Assembly: GCA_050084985.1 (NCBI GenBank)
Contig: JBITNC010000001.1
Coordinates: forward strand, 192,944,001-193,008,000
Length of the DNA: 64,000 bases
Direction: 5' to 3'
Source of the DNA: Nageia nagi
Taxonomy: Eukaryota; Pinophyta
The translations under genes were made by a program, and so were the position numbers. The notes beneath the pieces were generated by a model. That model made no database searches. It was not told where the DNA came from and saw nothing but the letters and a program-made list of their open reading frames with translations. Below are positions 14,200-24,994 of this stretch, piece by piece (position 1 is the stretch's first letter; the number at the start of each line of letters is the position of its first letter).

Positions 14200-15410
14200 A
14201 CCATTGAGAAGCTCTAATTCAAACAAAAATGAATTAAGTACACCATTTTAGGTGATGTTGTTTATAGATGAGGTTATGATGGCATGTTCCTTTATTATTT
14301 AGAATGGCTAGACCAATAGATTGTTATGCATACATGTAATGATGGTACTTGTGGTGGGCACTTTAGTGGGTTTCCTATTGCCAAGAGACTAATTAGAATG
14401 GGATATTACTAACCCACTAGGGAGAGAGATTATCAATACTATGTTAAGAAGTGTATGAATTATCAACAACATGTAAATCTAACACACACACACTCTCAAG
14501 AATTACAACCCATTCAGGCCATGTGATTGTTCTCTAGATGGGGGTTTGATTTGATTGGTCAATGTAACCCACCTTTATATGGAGGACAAAGTTTATAATT
14601 ACCACCATGGAATATTTCACAAAGTGGGTAGAAGTAGCCTCCATGGTGTCCACTAAGGGTCCAAAGATTATCTAATTTATAGAGCATAATATCATTAGTT
14701 GATTTGGCATACCTATGCAAATCATTTCAAATAATGGTCTAAATTTCAAGAATAAGGATATCAAAAGTTTTTTATATAGATATAACATTAAACATATATT
14801 TTCTATGCCTTATTATATATAGGTTAATAGAAAAGCAAAAGAAATAAACAAGACTATAGTGGTAATCCCTAAGAAAAAATTTAACATATTACATAGGGAT
14901 TGGCACTCTCAGATATTGCTTGCCTTGTGGGCTTACAAAACTAGCATTTGCACTCCTATAGGTGCCACACCTTTCTCACTAGTATATGAGGCTAAGGAAG
15001 TAATACCCTTAGATCTAGAGATACCCTCCTTATGCATGTAGTCACAAGATCTTCTTCTGGAACTAAAGTTTAGGCAAGCTAGATTAGACCAACTAGTGTT
15101 TCTAAATGAAAGGCATGTCAATGCCTAAGACCACTTCAAGGTTTACCAGAGTCATATTAAGAAAGCTTACAATAAAAGGATTAGGTCTCAATATTTTTAG
15201 ATAGGTTATGTGATCCTAAAAGAGAATCAACAACACTCATACCTAAAAGAGAATCAACAACACTCATACCTAAAAGAGATTCAACAACACTCACACCTTG
15301 AGTGAACTTTGAGAGATAAGTTCGATCCAAATTGGTTAGGGCCCTGTGTGATAAAATGCAAATTTGGATCAGGGTGTATCATTTGGCTACCTTTAAATGG
15401 GTGAAATAAG
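14200..15410 (+). pseudogene. Integrase of the Tat-like element
   Basis: Integrase inserts the DNA copy into the host chromosome. The zinc-binding N-terminal part is seen at about 14,330-14,470 (H-x-C-N-D...GGHFSGFPIAKRLI...YYVKKCMNYQQH). The core follows with a degraded G-F-D-L-I-G phrase and QIISNNGLNFKN, which carries Asn in place of the usual second catalytic Asp. A clean C-terminal core is at 14,859-15,041 (WHSQILLALWAYKTS). Near 15,310 the GPY/F module is recognisable as DKFDPNWLGPCVIK. A 27-base tandem repeat sits just before that module. Stops throughout. Confidence 0.82.
15215..15297 (+). repeat. Three tandem 27-base units within the integrase C-terminus
   Basis: The unit starts CTAAAAGAGAATCAACAACA and recurs at 15,216, 15,243 and 15,270 with three differences in the last copy. 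At 27 bases it keeps the reading frame, so it triplicates a nine-residue LKENQQHSY segment just ahead of the GPY/F module. Confidence 0.9.
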
Positions 15411-16619
15411 TTGAACCAATTAACATCATACATATTATTTCCTTCTAGGAGGCATGATTTTCTTGTATTGGCTTTTATTTTTGTTCTTCTTATATCATGT
15501 TTTTCTTAAAAAACATAAAAAATTCTAAAAAATACATATCCCAATCATCACGTAAGTCCATCATTGTCTTGTTTTCATCTCATTAGTGTCATCATTCCAT
15601 AATGAGATTTAGTCTTGTTTGAATTTGCTTTTCAATTTATGTACCTATCTGATAAGGATTTCTATGCAAGCTATACTAAGTAGCTATGAGGATCTCTTCT
15701 CACTTACCAACATTTTTGGGGATATGAGAACCACTAGTTGCTCATTCCTAACATCAAACATTGGTATTGTCTTTAGTTTAATATGCTTGCTTTGTATTTA
15801 ATTCATTTTCTTAACCATTCATAAAGGTCATGGAATAATTAAATGACACATCCTTCCTAGTTCGGTTGGGGCTAGAGGTCATTCTACACATTTTTATGGG
15901 AGTCTATTCCAAACCTATTTACTTTGATTATTGTTTCCACTTATCATATTTCATAATTACCAATCATTTATGTTCTCATTATTTCTCAATGTGGGTTGGT
16001 ACCATTGAATGGCTTTCTTCATATTATTTCAAAAAATGGGAGGAACAAGGTCTCATTCAACACATTAAAATGGAACTTGATCCCAAAAAACCTTCATTAT
16101 ACCATCATGCTTTCATATTTGTTATTTGAAACATTAAAATTCATTTATATAAAGCAAAAGTAAAACACATCCATCATAACCATCTCGTAATGTAGAATAA
16201 TAAAAAAACATGCATATATTGAACCATCACATGCCATAAGAAATGGAATAACAAAAAATACACATAAATAAATCCATTGCAAAAATACATAAGGAATGAT
16301 GTGTGCTTTAATTAAAAGCTATCATCTAGTGATAGGAACTAGTCTCATTGTCTATGTCTAGCCTATGTAATTTATCTAGCAAAAAGTATGTGTAGGTCTT
16401 ATTGCCATAGTCCATCCTTAAAGTTGTCTAACAGAAGAAGGGAATCTCTCACATGGCCTCTCCATGGACTAGGATGTCTTTGGCACTCTCCCCTCTATGT
16501 ATATGGCCTTGTCATATGTACAAAAGGTTGTATGTAATGAGCTCACTGCATGTGTACTCATAGAGCCCCTATGTGTACCCTAAGTCTTATGAGTCTTGCT
16601 CTATGATCTCATTCAGATG
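15411..16619. other. Downstream region of the Tat-like element, no domain seen
   Basis: Plus-strand sequence after integrase is AT-rich with one 87-codon open frame (15,866-16,129) that I do not recognise. From about 16,330 the base composition changes to the CTAT-rich pattern of the antisense gene that follows, so this is probably its 3' flank. Confidence 0.5.
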
Positions 16620-18240
16620 TCTAAAAATGGAATGGTTCTTTGTGTGAGTTTTACCTCATTAATCTAAACTTGTGTGTGTAGGTCATCAATTTGATGCTCC
16701 ATACTTGCTATGGTCTATCCCATCTTTACCTCTCTCTAGCTAAGCTCCATGCTATCTTACTACCTAATATTTAGTCTTTGTTCGTGCTCTTGCATGTGGT
16801 TCTCTACTCCCTGCACCCATAGATGAAGCTTTGCCTCATGAAGTTGACTCTCTTGCTCATGTTACCTACTCTACTCTAAGAAATGCTCTCTCTCTGTAAG
16901 CTACTAGTCTCGCTCTACTAGTTATTGGTCCTATTCCACTAGCTAATACTCTAAGTAGTTATCCTTTCTTTAGTTAATTCTATCCTAGGGTCTATAATAC
17001 CTGCAAGACCTCTCACCTCATGCTAGGTGGACCTTTGCCTCTATCTACCCTATCTACCTTACTTCTATGGTGGTGCAACCTCCTCATCTGCATGCTTCAC
17101 AAACCATCATGGTGAATGTCACATGATAAACCAAAAAGTATAGGCTTCAGTGTAGCCTACATCATCTTAAGGGTCAACCTCCTCCTCATAATTATTTGGC
17201 TCAACATAGGTATCCTAGTATAGGATCAAGGCTTCTTGTACCTACCATTTTACCTATTATAAATCATGAGCTTAGGTGGACCATCTTGAATCTATCCATA
17301 CTATTGGATTACCTAAGGGTACTCAAAATAATCTATCTAATCCTAATAGGTACAAACCCATCTCACTCATATGGTATGAGCCAACCAAATCATGTCCTCA
17401 GCCCACATCGGTCCACCCCTATGGGTTCTATAGATCATATCCCTAACTTATAGTCACATGAAGATATCCCTAAAGTATGCCATTTGCCCATCATGTGCAC
17501 ATCCCATCTTGGGCTCATGCTCATTTTTCCATTACATCATATATGGGTACTCTATGATAGGCTCCTTAAAGGATAGAGAATCTTGAGCATGTACATCAAA
17601 TGATAGGCTTATAGGTCACACCACTACTATATGCTCCCAACCAAGTACCTATAGAAATAAAGAGCAATATTTCCTTGTATAGACTCATATCTCCATCTCC
17701 CAGAGCTCGAGGTATAGCTATGCCAAAAATGTTGGTCCTCATGCGAACACCCAACCATCTTCCCTCATCTCCTTTAGGACCTAGTAGAGTTTGCATGGGA
17801 ATCTCCACCTAAAAGCATCTTGTAAAGCAAAAAAAGTGATGACCATCATCATGAAGTAAGTGAGTTGATCTATGATGCCATGATGATAATCATGCTCATA
17901 GTGAAAACCCTTGTTACCCCACCAAAGTTAGTGATATTGTTGATCGATGAGCCAAATTGTTGTTGCATATTTGCCCACCTCATTGGATAGTTTGATCATA
18001 GGTGCACCCTCCATAAGTACCCTTAATATCAGTTAGATGTCCTCAAGAGGCACTATGCACTCCCTATATAGTAGATGAAATGTATTGGTGAAAGAGTCCT
18101 AGAAATGTATTGGTGAAAGAGTCCCACCACTCACATAGTGCCATCACATATCGAGAGCTATCCACTACCTTGTGTATCATACTAGTGTACCCCAATCCTA
18201 TGCTATGCAACTACATCCACTCTATGTTTGGCATCTCATG
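16620..18240 (-). pseudogene. Broken plant mobile domain (PMD)-like gene, antisense to the gypsy element
   Basis: On the minus strand from 18,240 the text reads SSRYVMALCEWWDSFTNTF, then after a 25-base duplication FHLLYRECIVPLEDI, then LILRVLMEGAP. This matches the PMD (aminotransferase-like) pattern of 'ALxExW...THTFHLPxGExTxTLxDVxxLxGLPxxG'. Further on, about 17,640-17,790, phrases like LYLELWEM...YTRKYCSLFL and LGWEHIVV match the 'Q-L-Y...LLQ-W-A-W-E-H-I' part of the same family. The distal part (16,630-16,960) has coiled-coil-like text (LHEAKLHLWVQGVENHMQEH, ASMEHQIDDLHTQV). Frames switch repeatedly and stops are common. PMD proteins occur both as host genes (MAIN/MAIL type) and as passengers of transposons. 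Lying antisense and 3' of a Tat pol favours the passenger reading. The family call is by eye only. Confidence 0.5.
18078..18124. repeat. 25-base tandem duplication inside the PMD-like gene
   Basis: AAATGTATTGGTGAAAGAGT recurs at 18,078 and 18,103. A 25-base step changes the frame, and this is exactly where the PMD-like reading switches frame, so the duplication explains one break. Confidence 0.9.
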
Positions 18241-18369
18241 TTGGAGCTCTAGAAATAGGGGTCTAAACTAACAAAATTTCAAGATAATTTAACTAAGTAA
18301 AGAATTAAAAAAAAATTCTTTAAGTAGTAAATAAACCATCATTACTTAACAATAAATGAATGAAGGACC

Positions 18370-18460
18370 AAACCCACACTCCACCTATGTATTTAATGTG
18401 AATACTAAACCCACACTCCACCTATGCATGTAATATGAATACTAAACCCACACTCCTCCA
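18370..18460. repeat. 37-base tandem repeat, about 2.4 copies
   Basis: AAACCCACACTCCACCTATG starts at 18,370 and 18,407 and, shortened, at 18,444. The period is exactly 37. It is flanked by A-rich sequence, and no function is evident. Confidence 0.9.
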
Positions 18461-18559
18461 AAAAAAATTTAATTTTATTCATAAAATTTAAAAAAAATTG
18501 AAGGAATGTAGAGACCCATACTCTTTTAATAAATGCAAAATTTAATGTTGTTGAGGTTT

Positions 18560-18890
18560 TACTCCATGCAACTTATCTATTGGCTCAATAAACAAATTGG
18601 AAATGGGCTTCAAAAATAAAGAGAGACCATATGAACATAGAGTAGCGAAGGGGCAAGTGGTGGTGGTTGGGAGGGAGGTGGTGTTAGAGAGGTGATCATG
18701 TAGGGAGGAGACTAAGGGGAGCCAGTTTGGAGGTTGTCGCTTGTGAGGGTTGTAGAAGGGACTACAAAACAAAGGGGGTAGTGGAAAAAGGGTTGCAAAG
18801 TAGGGGATGATGGAGTATAAGGGGTGATGGACAAAGGGTAGTAGAGCAGAGGAGACCACAGAGGAGCAGATGGTAGGAAAATAATGTAAG
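18560..18890. other. Purine/G-rich tract (CT-rich on the minus strand) in a copia leader
   Basis: The tract is richer in G than its surroundings and is dominated by GGAGG, GGTGG and GGGAGG words. It lies 700-1,030 bases downstream (minus strand) of the primer site at 19,573. A comparable CT-rich tract lies downstream of the copia-4 5' LTR (63,610-63,960), and another lies in copia-2 (33,400-33,530). Proline-rich open frames seen here on the minus strand are a consequence of the composition and are not called as genes. Confidence 0.6.
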
Positions 18891-18908
18891 GGACCAATAT
18901 AAAGTAAG

Positions 18909-19299
18909 GGATCAATATTTATTACAATTATTTTTATTATTAAATATGCAAAAGAAAATTAAACAGTATTATAAATGTATTTTTTATCAATATTTTCTAA
19001 AGAATTCAAAAATTGCCTATATATTTTATATATTAAAATAAAGGGTTATTTCTTCTCTATAATACATATGTATGCATTTCTTTCTAAAACTACTTTTGCA
19101 CTATACATGAAGTGATGTCTAATTTTTTTTGAAACAAGGTAGCTTCCTTTGAATTTACCTTCAAACAGGAGATAGAGGAATGGTCCAACATGAATTGGTC
19201 CATGTCATCTTCCCTAGGGTCAAACTCTCTCAGGTCTGGCAATTTTTTTCCATCGCTTGTCGCTTTCCTAGGAAAAAAAATTGTAATAAATATTGGTCC
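18909..19299. repeat. MITE-like unit with 21-base inverted ends
   Basis: GGATCAATATTTATTACAATT at 18,909-18,929 is the reverse complement, with one mismatch, of 19,279-19,299. The unit spans 391 bases and has no coding sequence. Target duplications at the outer edges are not obvious, so it could be a small DNA transposon or a chance or structural inverted repeat. Confidence 0.45.
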
Positions 19300-19572
19300 A
19301 ATTTTTAAAGCAATTTAAAAAAAATTGCAAGTAACGTAGTAGGTTAGCATAAAGAAAACAAAATTATAATTTTGTTAGCCATACTATGCTCAAGGAGAAC
19401 TAAAACATAGTAAATAATATGTTAGTAGCATGTTTCAACAAAAAATAATGACCAAGAGGGAAGGAATTTATACCTTCTCTTAGTTTACCTCAAAAAATGA
19501 TGTGTAAGATAAGGAATGAAAGGCCTTCAAGAAAAAGAGTTTTCACACCAAGAATAAGAGCTTCCACACTAT

Positions 19573-19584
19573 GCTTTGATACCA
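19573..19584 (-). promoter_or_regulatory. Primer binding site, tRNA-Met type
   Basis: The minus strand reads TGGTATCAAAGC, one base from the usual plant copia primer site TGGTATCAGAGC. It lies three bases inside the LTR edge at 19,588, fixing the LTR as a 5' LTR of a minus-strand element. Confidence 0.8.
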
Positions 19585-19587
19585 ATT

Positions 19588-20086
19588 TGAAGGAAATAAC
19601 ACTAAGAAATATAATTCCTAAATGACCAAGATCACATTAAAGCTCTCAATTCACATCTAACTATCACACAAAGCAATCTCATAAGGATAACATAAGATGT
19701 AAGTGGTTCCTCTAACTAGGAGTACATCCACTAACTAGATCTCTCTTCTTAACAAATATGAACTCTTACAATTCTCTTACTCTTTTCTCCTAACCACTAT
19801 CCTATAGCATAACTTTACTCCACAAATTGGTGTGTGATCACAAAGAGGGAGACTCCTATTTATAGACCAAAATCCCTCTTTGGATCACCCTTTTATCCAA
19901 TGTACAATAGCATAACATGCACATCCTTTTACTGAAGGGGCATGCTCATGACATGGAGTGTAGGACAAGTAACATTATCATATTCACTTAAATACTTAAG
20001 GTATCAAATGATACCCTTAAGCGTTAGTGAACTTACATAGAAGATTATTACAAGACCTTTACAATAATGCATTATAAATTCCAATA
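19588..20086 (-). repeat. 5' LTR of a truncated minus-strand copia element (copia-0)
   Basis: About 499 bases, closely matching the LTR of copia-3 at 57,747-58,246 over its whole length. The left edge (TG on the plus strand) abuts a primer site. The right edge reads CCAATA, a one-base change from the CCAACA of copia-3. A TATA box appears on the minus strand (plus CTATTTATAG near 19,856). U3 holds a strong hairpin at 19,995-20,021. To its left only leader sequence (about 18,300-19,572) remains; no gag or pol of this copy is present. Confidence 0.85.
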
Positions 20087-23000
20087 AAACCATGATAATA
20101 TATTAGAAGATACATTTACCTCACAAATATACAAAGTTTACAACATTCAGTATGCAAGAGTGCAACAACTACACAATGTTTATTGTTAAACAAACTTATT
20201 TTTGTAATAAAAGCAATTTTACAACCAATGAATTTTGGAAGTCACAATAACCAACTTGATATTTTTTTATAAAAACTATCAAAATCTCATTTTGTAAACC
20301 AAAAATTGGTTTAACATGAGAAATTTGATGAAATTATGCAAAAAAGGTTAAATAAGTTTATAAAGTGCCAAAATTGAGAAAACACCCTTCAACAATACTC
20401 AAACATGCAAATTGAAAGTCCAAATTTTAAACTAGATGTAGAGCATCTAGGTATCCATGCCTTAGATGCAGTGCATCTGACTTTGGACTCATTGTGTCTA
20501 GATTGTGCCTCATTTTGGCACTACATCTAAGGTCTAGGGGCATAATTTTAGCCTAAAATGCTCAATTTTGATCCTTTTTAACGAAACAAAGTTCGTGTCT
20601 ACCTAATTAGGGTCAAATAACTTTGTGGGTTCTTGTTTATTTTGCAATTTGACACCTAAATTTGAAGATATTTGTAAAAATTAAATTCCAAAACCCATGT
20701 TTTTCTCTTTTTTTAGGTAAAAATCATATTTTTAATGAAATCGATTGATTTTTTGAGATTCTAGTTCTATGGAAGAGTTATGCACATCAAAAAAGTAGGT
20801 GGGTATCAAACAAATTTTGGATTTGACACACCATTTGTGCATAATGAGCAAAAATACATAAAAAACCCTCTTGTTGGGCATTTTTGAAATGCAAATATTT
20901 TTTGAATCAGTTCATTTAAGATAATTCTAATCTAGGGGGATTGTTTTCTATTGTCTAATAGTTCAATTTGCCTATTTTCATAGCTAGATTGGGGCAAGTT
21001 GGATTTTTTACAAGCAAATGCATTTTTTCTATACTATTTTTTAACTAAAAACCACTACAAATTTTCAAAAAATTGCATTAAAAATGTATAATTTACATTT
21101 TTTGGTCTACATGGCATCCTAGGCATCAATAACTAATGACTATCAAAGTTCAAGGTGCCTCATTCTCTACCATCTCTTTCGCCTACTCACTTGCCACCAA
21201 AAGTCCGCCATGCACATGTAACAAAATGAGGTAAAGAAATGGTAATTTACTTACATATTTACCCCTTTTTTACTATTTTATGTCCAAGTTTGACTTTTTA
21301 GCCCAAGGGTAGCCATAACATGATGCAAATTTGTTCTAAAATTATTTTTTTTCACCCCATACAGTAGTTACAAATTTAAAATGGGGCAACAAAAAAAAAG
21401 AGAAAAACATTAAATATGCAAAAAAAATCACACATGTTGCACACACTTCTTTCTTTTTTTTATCAATTTTGTATTGATCAATGTGATCATTTCAATATTG
21501 CTTGAGGGGGAACCACCTGATTGTTCAAATTTTTTTGAATTCTTGATTACAAAAAAATCTAATTTTTACCTTGAAAAGTGTGCCAAATTACAAAAATTAT
21601 AAAATTAATCAAAGTTTCTTTCAAAATAGAAAATTTTTTCAAAGTTATGGATTTTCTACCTGATTTCAAATTCCAAATTATTCAAATTGTGCAAATTTTT
21701 AAATTGTTAAGCAAGACTACACGCTTGCTAGTAAGTCTATGTGCTTATCCCATCATGAACACTTTGCATAGGTTTGATGCATTTGATCATCAAATACTAT
21801 ATAAGTTGTTTAGATTCTAAATTTTTCATGAACACATTGGTTAGGGTTTGAATTTTCATAAAGTACATTCAACTAGTTATCCATATTTGTTTTGAATTTA
21901 CTAAGAACACATTGTTTAGGGTTTTGAATTTGATGAATACTACATTCAAATCCATATTCATATTTGTTCTAAATTTTTATGCTTTTTTCTACCATGAACA
22001 TATTATTTTTAGATATTCATTTGGAATTTTCAAATTATTTCAAATTATTCAAAGTTTCAAAATTATAAAATATTCAAAGTTTAAAATTTCAAATATTCAA
22101 ATTTCATTCAAGATAGAAGATATTTTCTTATTACAATTTACACTAAATGTAGACACTAAAAAATAACACTTTTCAAGTAGATATATTTTTATGACATTGA
22201 CATATTGTAATTCATTATTGATTTATTCCTAATGTTTATTATGCAAAATGAAACTACTCAAAAGATCAAATTGAAGCAAAAAATGATTTAAACACAAAAA
22301 AGGTGCAAAAGTGGGTATCTAACTATATTCATGTAAGTTATCCAAGGAGGTCTATAAATCAATGATAAATAAGAAAATCCTCCTAATTCATTTCTGACTT
22401 TTGATTCATTTTCTCACATACTCTCTTATGATTTTTTCTCTCACAATTGTTGCTCCAAGATCATTGCTAGCATTTCAAACAAGTTTTGAAGGATTCAAGA
22501 TTTTCACCATAAATCTTCATCAAGATCATCAAATATTGAGTTCACATTGATGAGGTGATATTTCCATCTAATTTCTATGGTTGAATTGTTGAATTATTGT
22601 ATGTATTACATGTATTCAAGGTTTTTGTAGGGTTTGAAGGTAAAACAACCATCGAAAAGCTTGGGAAGACCTACCTCTTGAATCCCCCATAAATTGTATG
22701 CATGTAGTATGATGTTTAAGGTAAAATCATGATATATTGCATTCCCAACATTAGAATTATTGTTTGAATCCATTTTAGCTTAAATATACATTATGAATAC
22801 TATTATTCTTTCATAATTACACTATGTAATAAGGGTAACATTTTGTTATTCTTTAATTCTTTTATTCTTTCTTAATAAGATCCATGCTTTCAATTCCTAT
22901 TTCTTACTACCCTTTCATTCTTTTGTAAGTATTGTAATAATGTATAGTATTTATACTTAGTCATTTTTATCAAAATTTGTTTAAGTTTAGGAAAGTCCAG

Positions 23001-24990
23001 GTACTGTTGATGTTTCTAGGTCATAGTTAATTTGTATGATAACCCAAACTACCATTTTGTTGAGAGGCAAGTGTTGTTGTGTAAATAAGTCCCATATTTT
23101 TTTTGCAATATAGTTGGATCTCCACTAGTAACTATACATATTTCTAAGGCCAAAAAGTATTCTTATTTTATCTAATTCATGTTTGGGAGGTAGCATAACA
23201 TGTAAGGGAAGTAAGTGTCTAAGTCTAAGTTCGAGTCTTATAATAGTTCAAGTCTATAAAATTTAGGTTCTGTAGACTTGGGTACTCTTTCCAAGTAGTA
23301 TTGTAAATATGAGTTATTATTGAGTCAAATTAATCAATGGGTAATATTTTATAGCCCATGGATTTCCAAAGGAAAAGTTGTATGATACGTTAAAAATCAA
23401 CAAGCATTGAGTTAGTCCATCAGTAGGTGTTATCGAAGGACCAAGCAATAGAAGATGTTTTAGTGAGTTCATTCTATAAACCCCATCAATTCTAAGTGAT
23501 GATTTCATACCTTTTATTGAAAATTGGTGGGTGAAAAGGTAACTCCTAGTCAATCAATAGACCTTGCCAGAGTAAGTAAGATGCACTAAGCTAAAAAGAG
23601 AACTATGAGATAAGGGGAACACCTAGGTCCACTTAATCAAGAGTGCTTGACCCCCAAGGCTCTATCAATGTGTCAAATTTTACTCATTTTCATATGGGAG
23701 TAGTAGCTATTCCTTATGTTTCAATGTTATTTATTTCATTTCCATCATAATTTTTATAACCCAAAGCTACAGTGATCTTCATAAATGGTTGTAGAGAGTT
23801 ATATGGCTTTTGATAGAGCACAGAGATAAATCGTACCAATCAAACAAGTAGATCATACCATGACAAATCAGCTATAGTTGCAACAAGTTATAGTTAAAGA
23901 TAAATAAAAAATATTGAGGTTGAGAAGGTACAAAGATTCAAAGTCTATAGATTCCTAGACATTAGCATTGATTGTACTAAATCACTATGCAATCTAGCAC
24001 ATTTATAGATTGAAGTTGTACATTTGTAAATAATTCTTTATTTTTGTTCTTAGTCAATAGGGCAATTAAGGGTAGTAATGGTGGAAAACCACCTATTTGT
24101 AAATATATTCTTATAAATAGTCAACTGTTAAAGGTCCAAAAGGTTAAATATTTTAGCAAAGTTGCCTATTGTAAGCTCTATTTTCATATATGATAATACA
24201 ATACAATGATATTTTGCCCTTTGCATTTTGTGGCTATTATCTTACCTTGTGATTGTTATGTATGAAGTTTAGTTCTAAATTATGGTTGTGTATTGGAACT
24301 ATGAGATTCCAAGGGCAAGATAGTCTTTCTATTCTTAATCTTGGCAAATGATTACTGCCTATATGGTAATGCCCAAGCTAATTAGTTTTATCTTATTTTA
24401 GTAGTTAAGATTTTTATCTCTTTACTATTAATCTACCTTCTTTTATCTCTTTCTAGTTACTTTTTACCTTTACCATAGATAGGAATCAGCCTATAACCCA
24501 AAAATTGAGTAGAAAAACCCCCACAAGTGCACTATCCCACCATCTTATGCTCTTTCAAGAACCTTACTATTGCAAGCAATGGAGAACTAGACCATACCAA
24601 AACTTAAGGTTACATTATACTAATCAACAAATACTTATTGCATCTTATAGGTATCCTTGAATCTCATTGATTCAAGAATCTTTAAGGATGTTTGCATTTT
24701 AAGGTTTACAAAGTTTAAAGTCTTAGATATTGCATATCTAAACATGTAAAGGTTGCTTTCATAGTTTGAATACACCATTGAATTTGTCCAAGGAACACAT
24801 AAATTAAAGCATTTGCACAATAGGCATTCATAATTCATTTGTTCTCAAGGAGACTTACTTCATACTCTCCTAGGTACCTCAAAGGGCCTAGGTTTGGAAG
24901 TTCCCCTTCCATTTAGATGCATTTAGGGTTTTTTTACATTCTTATAAAGTTTGAGCTTAATATTTCAAGATCTAAACATACCTTTATCAA
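20087..24990. other. AT-rich region without recognisable genes
   Basis: Long stretches of low-complexity A/T words and a partial 75-base duplication (21,830 and 21,905). A TATA-like word lies at about 22,349 in an LTR-like setting (TATA box, then pyrimidine-rich sequence), but no second copy is found. Open frames here are short and show no known motif. It may include remains of the chromovirus into which the elements to the right were inserted, but I could not read any. Confidence 0.5.
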
Positions 24991-24994
24991 GATT

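Larger units (their letters stand above)
7955..15410 (+). mobile_element. Degraded Ty3/gypsy retrotransposon, Tat/Ogre-like, gag-pol body
   Basis: Domains occur in the order gag, zinc-knuckle-like motif, protease, RT, RNase H, a second RNase H, integrase. The second RNase H between the first one and the integrase is characteristic of the Tat/Ogre branch of plant Ty3/gypsy elements. The RT phrase NKSYPKDDFTLPNID and the integrase phrase ALWAYKTS...TPFSLVYEA fit the same branch. All frames are broken by many stops and several shifts, so the copy is dead. Between protease and RT (about 10,600-12,290) no domain is recognisable, apart from a low-complexity Pro run near 10,160. Neither LTR was identified. 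An antisense PMD-like gene follows at 16,620-18,240, a place where Tat elements often carry extra genes. Confidence 0.85.

Noticed and set aside
17196-17453. 85-codon plus-strand open frame opposite the PMD-like gene
   Set aside because: It is the complement of the antisense coding remnant and shows no motif of its own.
18542-18915. Proline-rich open frames on the minus strand
   Set aside because: They follow from the CT-rich composition, have no start context or motif, and two different frames are open over the same stretch.
21578-22166. Open frames of 80 and 84 codons
   Set aside because: Phe/Ile/Lys-rich products of AT-rich DNA with no motif and no neighbours that would support a gene.
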